NCBI GenBank assembly: GCA_964433905.1
Contig: CAYSSM010000008.1
Span: 1 to 24,989, forward strand
From: CAYSSM01 sp964433905
Lineage (GTDB): Bacteria > Patescibacteriota > UBA1384 > UBA12157 > JAENIV01
Direction of reading: 5' to 3'
DNA length: 24,989 nt
Numbering within the stretch: the first letter of the stretch is position 1; each line of letters starts with the position of its first letter. A program made the translations under genes and the position numbers. Below are positions 1 through 6,979 of the stretch, piece by piece. The notes under the pieces are model-generated. The model was not told where the DNA came from, made no database searches, and saw nothing but the letters and a program-made list of their open reading frames with translations.

Positions 1-198
1 ATCGGCGGGGGATCGGTTTATGCTCAAACTATCGATCTGGCTGATAAATTATATTTAACTTTAGTTGAAGGAAATTTTGATGCCGATACCTACTTTCCAG
101 ATTACTCAAATTTTGATATAATTACCAAAGAAAGAAATACGTCGGGAAAATATAAATATAACTTTTTAGAATTAGAACGAAATGTTAAAAAACACTGA
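1..198 (+). CDS. folA: Dihydrofolate reductase, C-terminal fragment (5' end outside window)
   Basis: Reading frame 1 is open from the first base to a TGA at 196-198, giving 65 residues. It starts with IGGGSVYAQ, followed by ADKLYLTLVEGNFDADTYFP. This is the usual end of DHFR: the GG(x)xxY turn that binds NADPH and the 'LYLT...DTYFP' strands before the last beta hairpin. DHFR reduces dihydrofolate to tetrahydrofolate in the cytoplasm. The end overlaps the glyA start by 17 nt, so the two are probably co-transcribed and translationally coupled. That fits the pathway, because GlyA charges tetrahydrofolate with a one-carbon unit. A thymidylate synthase gene just upstream would be typical but is not visible. 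The fragment is short, but the motifs are characteristic. Confidence 0.85.
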   Translation: MGGGSVYAQTIDLADKLYLTLVEGNFDADTYFPDYSNFDIITKERNTSGKYKYNFLELERNVKKH

Positions 199-1405
199 TC
201 CAAAAGTAAATAAAATTATCCAAGCTGAAGACAATCGTCGTCAGAATTCTTTGAATTTAATTCCTTCGGACAATCATTCAAGCAAAGAAATTTATGAAGC
301 ACTGGGCTCAGTTTTCAATGATAAATATGCGGAGGGTAAACCTCATGCGCGTTATTATGGCGGACAAGTTTTTGTTGACGAAATAGAGGATTTAGCTGTT
401 AATCGTGCTTTAAAAATGTTTAAGTTGTCAGAAAAAAACTGGCATGCTAATGTTCAGCCGTATTCAGGCTCGCCGGCAAACGCAGAAATCTATTTTGCCT
501 TGTTAAATTTTGGCGATAAAATTTTGGGAATGAAGTTGGATCAAGGCGGTCATATTACTCATGGCTTGTCAATTTCTTTTTCCGGCAAAGCCTATAAAAT
601 AGCTTCATATGGCGTAGATTCAAAAACTGAAATGTTGGACTATGACGAAATTTTAAAAATTGCCAAAAAAGAAAAACCAAAGATGATAGTTTGCGGCGCC
701 ACCGCTTACAGCCGAATTATCGATTTTAAGAAATTTTCCCAAATTGCTAAAAAAGTCGGTGCATATCTTTTGGCTGATGTTTCTCACATTGCTGGACTAA
801 TTGTCGGTGGGACTCACCCATCGCCTTTCCCCTACGCTGATATTGTTATGACGACCACTCATAAGACTTTGCGAGGGCCTCGCGGAGCTATTATTATTTC
901 TCGCAAAGAACTTGGGGATAAGATTGATAAAGCGGTTTTTCCAGGATTACAAGGTGGTCCGCATGAGCATCAAATTGCCGCCAAAGCCGTTTGTTTTGGG
1001 CAAGCAATGGATCCCGAATTTAAAACCTATGCCAAACAAATTGTCAAAAATGCTAAAACGTTGGCAAAAGAGTTACAAAAAAAAGGATTGCGAATTGTTA
1101 CCGGCGGGACGGATAATCATTTAATGTTGGTAGACTTACGAAGCCTTAAAATCACTGGAAAAGAAGCCCAAACGATGTTGGAAGAGGTCGGCATTATCGT
1201 CAACAAAAACACTATTCCTAACGATCCCCAAAAACCATTTATCGGTTCTGGCATCCGTCTCGGCACACCGGCGATTACTACCCGCGGAATGAAAGAAAAA
1301 GAAATGAAAATAGTCGCCGATCTAATTGTGGCAACTTTATCAAAATCAATATCAAAAATTTCTAAACAAGTAACAGCTCTCTGTCAAAAGTTTCCAATCA
1401 GCTGA
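182..1405 (+). CDS. glyA: Serine hydroxymethyltransferase
   Basis: A 407-residue PLP enzyme that interconverts serine plus tetrahydrofolate with glycine plus 5,10-methylene-tetrahydrofolate, supplying one-carbon units for thymidylate and purines and formyl groups for initiator tRNA. Family signatures are continuous: YAEGKPHARYYGG (about 49-61), SGSPAN (95-100), DQGGHITHG (120-128), ADVSHIAGLI (198-207) and TTTHKTLRGPRG, with the PLP lysine at K228. The tail GIRLGTPAITTRG is also present. Length is slightly below the usual 410-420 residues but nothing is missing. The ATG lies inside the end of folA with no clear Shine-Dalgarno (SD), consistent with coupling. A long hairpin follows the stop codon directly. 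Confidence 0.97.
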   Translation: MLKNTDPKVNKIIQAEDNRRQNSLNLIPSDNHSSKEIYEALGSVFNDKYAEGKPHARYYGGQVFVDEIEDLAVNRALKMFKLSEKNWHANVQPYSGSPANAEIYFALLNFGDKILGMKLDQGGHITHGLSISFSGKAYKIASYGVDSKTEMLDYDEILKIAKKEKPKMIVCGATAYSRIIDFKKFSQIAKKVGAYLLADVSHIAGLIVGGTHPSPFPYADIVMTTTHKTLRGPRGAIIISRKELGDKIDKAVFPGLQGGPHEHQIAAKAVCFGQAMDPEFKTYAKQIVKNAKTLAKELQKKGLRIVTGGTDNHLMLVDLRSLKITGKEAQTMLEEVGIIVNKNTIPNDPQKPFIGSGIRLGTPAITTRGMKEKEMKIVADLIVATLSKSISKISKQVTALCQKFPIS

Positions 1406-1444
1406 ACCATTTTGCTTACACCCCAGGGGTGTCGGTAAAATGGT
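1405..1444 (+). repeat. Hairpin after glyA containing a 28-nt exact copy of trmD coding sequence
   Basis: ACCATTTT (1406-1413) pairs with AAAATGGT (1437-1444). Inside is a second palindrome, ACACCCC-A-GGGGTGT (1418-1432), so nearly the whole stretch folds into one stem. Bases 1405-1432 are identical to the reverse complement of 17710-17737, which is the coding strand of trmD. No run of T follows the stem, so it is not a classical intrinsic terminator, although it could slow RNA 3' processing. Confidence 0.75.
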
Positions 1445-1486
1445 GAAGGGTAGTTTAAAAATTTCCGTATAGAATGAATATTGTGT

Positions 1487-1510
1487 CTTTAAACGCTATC
1501 GCGTTTAAAG
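1487..1510. repeat. Perfect 10-bp inverted repeat with TATC loop
   Basis: CTTTAAACGC (1487-1496) and GCGTTTAAAG (1501-1510) are exact reverse complements separated by four bases. It lies between the glyA hairpin and an AT-rich track. No T run follows on either strand. Function unknown. Confidence 0.7.
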
Positions 1511-1533
1511 GCGCTTCAGTGTTTTACAAATCG

Positions 1534-1570
1534 TAGAATACAGAATATAGAATATGGAATATGAAATATG
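1534..1570. repeat. Degenerate AT-rich tandem repeat (GAATAT-like units)
   Basis: Four to five consecutive 7-nt units resembling AGAATAT or GGAATATG occupy this stretch, just before the minus-strand terminator. It contains no gene and probably arose by slippage. Confidence 0.6.
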
Positions 1571-1595
1571 AAAAAGGCGGCATTTTCATGCCGCC
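1571..1595 (-). terminator. Intrinsic terminator of the minus-strand membrane protein gene
   Basis: Read on the minus strand, GGCGGCAT (1595-1588), a 4-nt loop and ATGCCGCC (1583-1576) form an 8-bp GC-rich stem followed by TTTTT (1575-1571). The stop codon of the membrane protein gene at 1586-1588 lies inside the stem, so termination is directly coupled to the gene end. Confidence 0.8.
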
Positions 1596-1926
1596 CGAAT
1601 CGCTAGCACTAGTACTGATAGCAAGATGATTGTTTCGAAAACCTCACATGTCCACATTGTTCGATTATCAACTTTATCATGCCACCAATGTAGGAGATGA
1701 TTGATCTTTTTGATTGACTTAATTCCTAACCCCACGCCGATATCGAACAGACTGGCCGAAAAGGCGCAGGCGTAAAGCCAGATCAAACTAACTTCTGGTT
1801 TAATAAGATAAATGGCTGCCGGTAGAAGAAATAGGCCTAAAAGTAGTTCAAAAACCGCTCCTGGCCAAGTTTTCTTAAGTCTCTCAAACTCATAGTAATG
1901 GCCGTGGGGAATGGCATCAAATGGAA
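1586..1926 (-). CDS. Integral membrane protein of unknown function, N-terminus lost in scaffold gap
   Basis: About 113 residues are readable up to the N gap; an apparent start beyond the gap cannot be trusted. The visible part starts PFDAIPHGHYYEFERLKK and then has hydrophobic segments: one around FELLLGLFLLPAAIYLI, a second around LIWLYACAFSASLFDIGVGL, and a last at the C-terminus (VFETIILLSVLVLAI). The D-x-x-P-H-(G) element next to a membrane helix recalls small membrane proteins and YbcI/DUF457-like hydrolases with a histidine near the bilayer, but the resemblance is weak and I assign no function. It is a single minus-strand gene among plus-strand genes, with its own terminator overlapping the stop codon. 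Confidence 0.65.
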
Positions 1927-2026
1927 NNNNNNNNNNNNNNNNNNNNNNNNNNNNNNNNNNNNNNNNNNNNNNNNNNNNNNNNNNNNNNNNNNNNNNNNNN
2001 NNNNNNNNNNNNNNNNNNNNNNNNNN
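1927..2026. other. Scaffold gap (100 N)
   Basis: Exactly 100 N, the usual placeholder for a gap of unknown length. It interrupts the minus-strand membrane protein gene, and sequence to its right (2027-2060) need not belong to that gene. Confidence 0.99.
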
Positions 2027-2030
2027 AAGT

Positions 2031-2053
2031 TTCCGCACCTGGCAGGTGCGGAA
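2031..2053. repeat. Inverted repeat TTCCGCACCT / AGGTGCGGAA
   Basis: A perfect 10-bp stem with a 3-nt loop beside the scaffold gap. No T run follows on the plus strand. It is palindromic in the style of REP sequences and may have contributed to the assembly break. Confidence 0.65.
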
Positions 2054-2075
2054 GAGGTTGGCAATATCTATGTTC

Positions 2076-2104
2076 TTGATTTATTTTTATAATTGTTCTA
2101 ATGT
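2076..2104 (+). promoter_or_regulatory. Possible promoter of the small orphan gene
   Basis: TTGATT (2076-2081) is 17 nt from TAATGT (2099-2104). A better -10 hexamer, TATAAT at 2088-2093, has no matching -35 at normal distance. Either could be used, so the exact element is uncertain. Confidence 0.35.
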
Positions 2105-2129
2105 ATAAACATCCGGAAGCGGAGGGAGA

Positions 2130-2414
2130 ATGCTGATGTCTATTGGTGGCTCTAACGATGGTGACGGATTAGGACCGGGTGAAATGAAGTACATGGCTGA
2201 GCTTAGACGGCTTGAAGAAAATATCTACCGCGTCGTTAGTGGTCAACCCTCTGTGTGGTTCAAACTTTATCATCTTAGTGTTGAGGTGCGTAAAGATGGC
2301 GGAATGAAATTTGATTACGAGCATCTAACGCTAGCACTTGAAGCTCTGATAAAGCAAGGTAGGATTACACTTGGAGAACTTAATGGAGATTTGGCTGTCG
2401 GCTTGAGGGGGTAA
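2130..2414 (+). CDS. Small orphan protein of unknown function
   Basis: Up to 94 residues. GGAGGGAG (from 2121) precedes two in-frame ATGs: 2130 lies only 4 nt from GGAGG, while 2136 (protein MSIGGSNDGDG...) lies 10 nt away, so the second may be the true start (92 residues). The protein has a Gly/Asp-rich start, an amphipathic helical stretch (GEMKYMAELRRLEENIYRVV) and a C-terminal part (LALEALIKQGRITLGELNGDL) that could be a small helix-turn-helix-like fold, although no family is recognised. It has no signal peptide or membrane helix. The gene stands alone with a strong SD and its own intrinsic terminator, so it is a monocistronic cassette. Codon choice is a little richer in GC than its neighbours. 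Confidence 0.7.
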   Translation: MLMSIGGSNDGDGLGPGEMKYMAELRRLEENIYRVVSGQPSVWFKLYHLSVEVRKDGGMKFDYEHLTLALEALIKQGRITLGELNGDLAVGLRG

Positions 2415-2440
2415 TTGGAGTATAATCTGATAGAATATCA

Positions 2441-2465
2441 CCCGTAAGCCATGCTTACGGGTTTT
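2441..2465 (+). terminator. Intrinsic terminator of the orphan gene
   Basis: CCCGTAAGC (2441-2449), loop CAT, GCTTACGGG (2453-2461), then TTTT: a perfect 9-bp stem 26 nt after the stop codon. Confidence 0.9.
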
Positions 2466-2466
2466 C

Positions 2467-2494
2467 TTGAATAATTTTTTTAATAGTGTATTAT
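2467..2494 (+). promoter_or_regulatory. Candidate thrS promoter, possibly giving a leaderless mRNA
   Basis: TTGAAT (2467-2472), a 16-nt spacer, and TATTAT (2489-2494). The expected transcription start, about 7 nt after the -10, falls on the thrS ATG at 2501, and no usable SD precedes that ATG. Confidence 0.5.
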
Positions 2495-2500
2495 TAAGGT

Positions 2501-3733
2501 ATGGAAAAAGAAGATATTCAACACAATGATCACAAAGAAATTGGCAGGCAGTTGGGACTCTTTAGTTTTAATCGCAAGGTGCCGGGGACAATTGACTGGA
2601 AACCGAAAGGTGCCATACTTTTTGACCTGATTGTTAATGATCTAAAAAACGAACTTAAGGCCGACGGTTATCTTGATTTAAAGACATCTTTAGTAATTGA
2701 TTTAGATACTCTAAAACAAACTGGCCATTATGATAATTATCGTGAAAAACTTTTCTTTACCGGTAATGAGAAAGAAATGGAAGAAAAAAAAGTTGATTGG
2801 TGTTTAAAACCGATGAATTGTCCGGGGTCAATAAAAATATTTAATGAAAATATGCATTCTTATAAAGATTTGCCAGTTAAATATTCCGAAATTGGGACAG
2901 TCTATCGTTATGAACAGCCAGGCGAAGTCAACGGTCTATTTAGATCTCGCGAGCTAACTATTGACGATGCCCATATTTATTGTAATGAAGATCAAATCGA
3001 ACCGGAATTAATTAAACTGATGGATTTTATTCATAATCACTATACGGAATATGGTTTTAAAGACATTAGAGTCGAACTTTCAACCCGGCCGGAAAAATCA
3101 ATTGGGTCTGACGAACAATGGCAAAAAGCTGAAAAAGGTTTGGTGGCTGCTTTAGAAAATAAAAAAATTGAATATAAAGAAAATAAAGGAGATGGTGCTT
3201 TTTATGGACCTAAAATAGATTTTCATGTTAAAGATAGCCAAGATCGTTCATGGCAGATGGGGACTATTCAATTAGATTTTTCAACTGCAGAAAGACTCGA
3301 AGCCTTTTATATTGATAAAGACGGTCAAAAAAAGAATCCGGTGATTATTCATCGGGCGATTTTAGGTTCGGTAGGAAGATTTATAGCAATTCTATTAGAA
3401 TCTACAGGTGGAGCATTACCAACTTGGCTAGCGCCAGCGCAAGCAATTGTTTTGCCGGTATCAGATAAACATAATGAATATGCAAAAAAAGTTGGCGAGG
3501 AATTATCTCAAAAAGATATCAGAATAGAAATTGATGAACGCAATGAATCAGTTGGTAAAAAGATCCGTGATGCAGAACTCCAAAAAGTGCCATATATAAT
3601 AGTAGTTGGCGATAAAGAAGAGCAAGCAAAAAATATAACCGTAAGACAGAGGGGTTCAAAAGATTTAATAGAACAAACGCTTGACGAATTCAAGAAGTCA
3701 TTGACCCTTCGACAGGCTCAGGGTCAATCCTGA
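2501..3733 (+). CDS. thrS: Threonyl-tRNA synthetase, core form without TGS and editing domains
   Basis: 410 residues, against roughly 640 for the full bacterial enzyme. The protein starts directly at the class II catalytic core (GLFSFNRKVPGTIDWKPKGA). It keeps motif 2 with the PMNCPG zinc site and the DDAHIYC segment. Predicted zinc ligands are C107, H158 and H284 (IIHRAILGS). The anticodon-binding domain (about 310-395, QAIVLPVSD...YIIVVGDKE) is intact. The N-terminal TGS domain and the HxxxH editing domain that removes Ser-tRNA(Thr) are absent, so mischarging must be tolerated or corrected in trans. The last ten or so residues (LTLRQAQGQS) are encoded by an interspersed palindromic repeat, not by ancestral thrS sequence. 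It is transcribed alone from its own promoter. Confidence 0.95.
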   Translation: MEKEDIQHNDHKEIGRQLGLFSFNRKVPGTIDWKPKGAILFDLIVNDLKNELKADGYLDLKTSLVIDLDTLKQTGHYDNYREKLFFTGNEKEMEEKKVDWCLKPMNCPGSIKIFNENMHSYKDLPVKYSEIGTVYRYEQPGEVNGLFRSRELTIDDAHIYCNEDQIEPELIKLMDFIHNHYTEYGFKDIRVELSTRPEKSIGSDEQWQKAEKGLVAALENKKIEYKENKGDGAFYGPKIDFHVKDSQDRSWQMGTIQLDFSTAERLEAFYIDKDGQKKNPVIIHRAILGSVGRFIAILLESTGGALPTWLAPAQAIVLPVSDKHNEYAKKVGEELSQKDIRIEIDERNESVGKKIRDAELQKVPYIIVVGDKEEQAKNITVRQRGSKDLIEQTLDEFKKSLTLRQAQGQS

Positions 3734-3763
3734 GTAAAATCGCCTTTAGGCATGCAGGATTGA
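3701..3763. repeat. Interspersed palindromic repeat overlapping the thrS 3' end
   Basis: Two nested hairpins: TTGACCC (3701-3707) with GGGTCAA (3721-3727), and TCAATCCTG (3724-3732) with CAGGATTGA (3755-3763). The CTTCGACAGGCTCAGG core is of the kind found as dispersed repeats in many bacterial genomes. It encodes the last residues of ThrRS and its stop codon, and its right edge supplies most of the -35 box of the next promoter. The second hairpin could also attenuate thrS transcription. Confidence 0.7.
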
Positions 3764-3788
3764 CACAAAAATAACACGACTATATACT
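3760..3788 (+). promoter_or_regulatory. Near-consensus sigma-70-type promoter of the surface-protein operon
   Basis: TTGACA (3760-3765), exactly 17 nt, then TATACT (3783-3788). Transcription should start near 3795, leaving a leader of about 33 nt with a strong SD, AGGAGGG at 3818-3824, before a GTG start. This is among the best promoters in the window, implying abundant expression of the secreted proteins downstream. Confidence 0.85.
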
Positions 3789-3827
3789 ATAGATGAAGGA
3801 TAATTTAGGGTAAAAATAGGAGGGTTT

Positions 3828-4931
3828 GTGAATTCGAAATTATTTGTTCTTCGAAACCCGAGGTTTTTGAGATTTTTGGTTGCTATTTTAATTGTTTCTC
3901 TTTTAAATTTCTTCAGTTATCCACAGGTAGCTCATGCTGCCGGCATTACGGCTGTTTCCGATACAATGAGCCGGGATAAGATAAGTATTGCTTCTTCTCA
4001 TACAATTAAATTTACAACTGCCGCCGCCATTCAAACGGCTGGTGATACTATCACTATTACTTTTCCTACAGACTTTAATTTCACCGGTAAAACTATCGGC
4101 ACAGTTTCGTTTACTCATGGCGCTACCACCGGAGCAGAAAATACCGAAACTTTGGCAGCTGCTCCTTCCGGCACTGAATGGGGAGCGGTGTTTTCCGGCA
4201 CCCAAAATAGAATACTAACACTAACCGCTCCAACTGACGGAGTAGGCGCCGCCGCGGTAGCGGCCTCTGACAAGTTAATTATTACTTATGACAACACGAA
4301 TTCTCTCAATGCCTCGGTTACCACCGGTCAAATCGTTACTATCGCTGTTGCCGGTTCAACCACGGAAAGCGGTTCGTTTGCGATATCCTTAGTTACCGAT
4401 GATCAAGTGGTAGTTTCCACCACTATTGACCCTTATATTACTTTTGCTTTAACAACTACTACTGTTACTTTACAAACTGCTGCTAGTGGCAATCCAAATT
4501 ATTCCGCTACTGGCGAAGGATATAATTTAGGCGCTGCCAACACTTTGGCTGCTACTACTAATGCCAACACCGGTTATACAATTTCTTATAGTGGCGCTAC
4601 CCTATCTGGCACAGGGGGTACGATCAACGCTATTGGCGGGACACCGGCAATAAACAATGAGGGTACTGAACAATTTGGCATTAATCTTAAAGATAATGTC
4701 GATCCTAATACAGGCGCTGAGCCTTCTGGAGGCGTAGGTGCGCCAGAGGCAGATTATGGCACAGCCGATAGTTTTGCCTATGAAGCCGGTTCAACTACTC
4801 CGCTTGCTTCATCTGGTGGCTCATCGGCAACAACCACTTTTACTGTTTCATATCTTGTTAATGTTACGGCAACCACTGAAGCCGGCGCATACCAAACAAC
4901 CATTACCTACATTGCCACAGGCAATTTCTAA
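3828..4931 (+). CDS. Secreted beta-sandwich surface protein A (WxL-like C-terminal module)
   Basis: 367 residues with a GTG start placed 4 nt after AGGAGGG. A long signal peptide (about 1-37) ends in VAHA before AGITAVSD. Residues 38-185 form an N-terminal domain rich in Thr and beta strands, nearly the same as in the next gene. The C-terminal half (about 195-367) starts DPYITFAL, has the motif TNANTGYTI and ends TTITYIATGNF. This module recurs in the next gene and in the giant protein downstream. It is reminiscent of the WxL cell-wall-binding domain of Gram-positive bacteria but lacks the WxL motif proper, so the analogy is inference. No sortase motif and no C-terminal membrane helix are present, so wall attachment must be non-covalent or via a partner. 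It is first in an operon with its paralog, 12 nt apart. Confidence 0.85.
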   Translation: MNSKLFVLRNPRFLRFLVAILIVSLLNFFSYPQVAHAAGITAVSDTMSRDKISIASSHTIKFTTAAAIQTAGDTITITFPTDFNFTGKTIGTVSFTHGATTGAENTETLAAAPSGTEWGAVFSGTQNRILTLTAPTDGVGAAAVAASDKLIITYDNTNSLNASVTTGQIVTIAVAGSTTESGSFAISLVTDDQVVVSTTIDPYITFALTTTTVTLQTAASGNPNYSATGEGYNLGAANTLAATTNANTGYTISYSGATLSGTGGTINAIGGTPAINNEGTEQFGINLKDNVDPNTGAEPSGGVGAPEADYGTADSFAYEAGSTTPLASSGGSSATTTFTVSYLVNVTATTEAGAYQTTITYIATGNF

Positions 4932-4943
4932 AAAGAGGAGATT

Positions 4944-5984
4944 ATGAAGATCAAAAAAATTGGGATTATTGCATTAATTTTCACGCTTTTATCGTTTTTT
5001 ACTCCCAGAATCGCTTTAGCGGCAGGGATTACGGCAGTCTCAGATACGATGAGCCGGATGCAAATTTCGCAAAGTTCTTCTCATACAATTAAATTCACCA
5101 CTGCCGCCGCCATTCAAACGGCTGGTGATACTATCGCTATTACTTTTCCTACAGACTTTAATTTCACCGGCAAAACTATCGGCACAGTTTCGTTTACTCA
5201 TGGCGCTACTACCGGAGCAGAAAACACGGAGATATTGGCAGTTGCTCCTTCCGGCACTGAATGGGGAGCGGTGTTTTCCGGCACCCAAAACAGAACCTTG
5301 ACTTTAACTGCGCCGACTGACGGTGTTGGCACTGCCGCTGTTGCTATTTCTGATAAACTTATCATTACTTACAGTAGCGCCAATTCGACCAATGGCACAA
5401 CAAATACAACTTATGTTGGCACTATTACCGTTGCCGGTTCTGCGACCGAAAGCGGCTCATTTGCCGTCGTCTTGCTGACTAATGATCAATTTACCGTTTC
5501 TGCATCAGTTGATCCAACGATTACCTTTTCGATCAGCGCTACCTCTACCGATTTTGGAGTTATTTCAACCGCGGTGGATACATCTTCGCCTAATATTACT
5601 CTCGAAACTTCCACTAACGCTACTACCGGTTATAATATTACTATTCAGGACCAAGGCGATGGCGCCAACCCCGGTCTCTATAACTCAACCGCCAGCTATC
5701 TTTTGGGTTCGGGCGATGCAAGCTACAATAACACGGCTGATTTAGCATCGGTTGCCGGTTATGGAATCCAAGCAACATCGGCCACAGCAACAATAGATGC
5801 GCGTTACGACCAGACTAGCAATACAATTGGCGGCTATGAAAGAACCGCTCAAGCTTTGGCGAGTTATAATGGGGTGGCTGACGCCCAACAAGTGACGATT
5901 ACCTCAAAAGCTAAAGTTTTGGGTTCTGCTCCGGCAGGAAGTTACGCTGATACGGTAACGGTCATCGCTACCGCTAATTTTTAA
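4944..5984 (+). CDS. Secreted beta-sandwich surface protein B, paralog of A
   Basis: 346 residues, start supported by AAGAGGAG four bases upstream. The signal peptide (about 1-26, ending ALA) leads into AGITAVSDTMSR, the same mature N-terminus as protein A. The N-terminal domain (27-175) matches A almost residue for residue, with DNA about 95% identical over some 190 nt. The C-terminal half differs: DPTITFSISATSTDFG, then TNATTGYNI, ending YADTVTVIATANF. So the pair share an ectodomain and carry divergent versions of the anchoring-type module. There is no membrane helix and no LPxTG. The stop codon directly touches the scaffold gap. Ligand and role unknown; surface adhesion or an S-layer-like coat are reasonable guesses. 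Confidence 0.85.
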   Translation: MKIKKIGIIALIFTLLSFFTPRIALAAGITAVSDTMSRMQISQSSSHTIKFTTAAAIQTAGDTIAITFPTDFNFTGKTIGTVSFTHGATTGAENTEILAVAPSGTEWGAVFSGTQNRTLTLTAPTDGVGTAAVAISDKLIITYSSANSTNGTTNTTYVGTITVAGSATESGSFAVVLLTNDQFTVSASVDPTITFSISATSTDFGVISTAVDTSSPNITLETSTNATTGYNITIQDQGDGANPGLYNSTASYLLGSGDASYNNTADLASVAGYGIQATSATATIDARYDQTSNTIGGYERTAQALASYNGVADAQQVTITSKAKVLGSAPAGSYADTVTVIATANF

Positions 5985-6084
5985 NNNNNNNNNNNNNNNN
6001 NNNNNNNNNNNNNNNNNNNNNNNNNNNNNNNNNNNNNNNNNNNNNNNNNNNNNNNNNNNNNNNNNNNNNNNNNNNNNNNNNNNN
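5985..6084. other. Scaffold gap (100 N)
   Basis: Exactly 100 N. It removes the start and signal peptide of the following gene, and possibly more. Near-identical repeats in the two genes to its left make assembly difficulty here understandable. Confidence 0.99.
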
Positions 6085-6085
6085 A

Positions 6086-6979
6086 ACTGGCGCAGGACTT
6101 ACTATTTCTCCGCCACTTTCCGAAATAGATTTGACTGTCGGCAAAGTTTATGATGGAATAATCAAAGTTAACAATCCAACCAAAGAAATAATTGAAGTTT
6201 ATCCAATCGCTAGAAATTTTTCCGCTTCTGGTGAAAGTGGTACGCCAACGATTGAAAGTCCGGGAGAAGATGCAACTTACGGTTTGGCAAGTTGGATATC
6301 GTTTGCTCAATCAAAAATTGCTTTGACGCCAGAACAGGATATTGAATTTAAATACAAAATAACAGTTCCTGATGATGCTGAACCGGGCGGTCATTACGGT
6401 TCGGTTCTTTTTGCGTCCCAACCGCCAAAGCCAGAGGAAAAAACAACTCAGGTTGCCTTGGCCAGCATGGTGGGGTCGTTAATTTTAGCCAAAGTGCCTG
6501 GTAATATTGTTGAAAAGGCCGAAATAAAAGAATTTGCCGCTAACCGATCGATATACATAAAACCACCAGTTAGCTTTACTTTAAGAATCATAAATAGCGG
6601 CAATGTCCATCTCAAACCCAAAGGAGAAATCACCATTTCTAATTGGGGGAAAACAAAAAATACTCTCGATATCAATTCTAAAAAAGGCAGTATCCTTCCT
6701 AACAGTACGAGAAAATTCGACGAGCTTAATTTTGAGCAAGGAAAGTGGGATTTTGGCAAATTTACAGTTAAGTTAGCCGCTACTTATGGTGAAAAAAACC
6801 AACCTTTAACTTCTCAAATTACTTTCTGGATCATTCCGTGGTGGTTGATAACCAAGATTGCAGTTCTGCTAGCAGTGATTATTTTCTTCATCGTTAGAAA
6901 AATAAGAAAAAATCGCCGAAATAATAAAAATTTACCAAATTTTGAACCACCGCTAAAAAAGCGGGTGATTCTACAATGA
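6086..6979 (+). CDS. Membrane-anchored WxL-interacting-like protein (DUF916/DUF3324 type), 5' truncated by gap
   Basis: In-frame sequence runs from the gap edge, giving 297 residues from TGAGLTISPPLSEIDLTVG. A TTG at 6131 could be mistaken for the start but lies inside the domain. The layout matches Gram-positive WxIP proteins: a first beta domain with the GLxISPP opening and NNPTKE, the segment PGGHYGSVLFAS, a second domain with the NSGNVHLKPKGEI pattern, then one transmembrane helix (PWWLITKIAVLLAVIIFFIV) and a basic cytoplasmic tail (RKIRKNRRNNK). In WxL loci such proteins partner WxL-domain proteins, and here it sits directly after two WxL-like secreted proteins. The stop overlaps the next start (ATGA). 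Family assignment is by pattern memory and should be confirmed by profile search. Confidence 0.7.
   Translation, partial: TGAGLTISPPLSEIDLTVGKVYDGIIKVNNPTKEIIEVYPIARNFSASGESGTPTIESPGEDATYGLASWISFAQSKIALTPEQDIEFKYKITVPDDAEPGGHYGSVLFASQPPKPEEKTTQVALASMVGSLILAKVPGNIVEKAEIKEFAANRSIYIKPPVSFTLRIINSGNVHLKPKGEITISNWGKTKNTLDINSKKGSILPNSTRKFDELNFEQGKWDFGKFTVKLAATYGEKNQPLTSQITFWIIPWWLITKIAVLLAVIIFFIVRKIRKNRRNNKNLPNFEPPLKKRVILQ

Noticed and set aside
1405..1450. Intrinsic terminator of glyA
   Set aside because: The stem is long but is followed by GAAGGGTAG, with no T run.
1586..2038. Apparent 150-residue minus-strand gene with a start right of the scaffold gap
   Set aside because: The gap is a 100-N placeholder of unknown true length, so the frame across it has no meaning. 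Only 1586-1926 is annotated.
3903..5288. Two matching minus-strand frames opposite the paralogous surface genes
   Set aside because: They resemble each other only because the genes on the plus strand are duplicates; neither has an SD or a promoter.
6131..6133. TTG as the start of the DUF916-like gene
   Set aside because: In-frame coding sequence with the domain's typical opening (GLTISPP) continues upstream to the gap, so the real start is in the gap.
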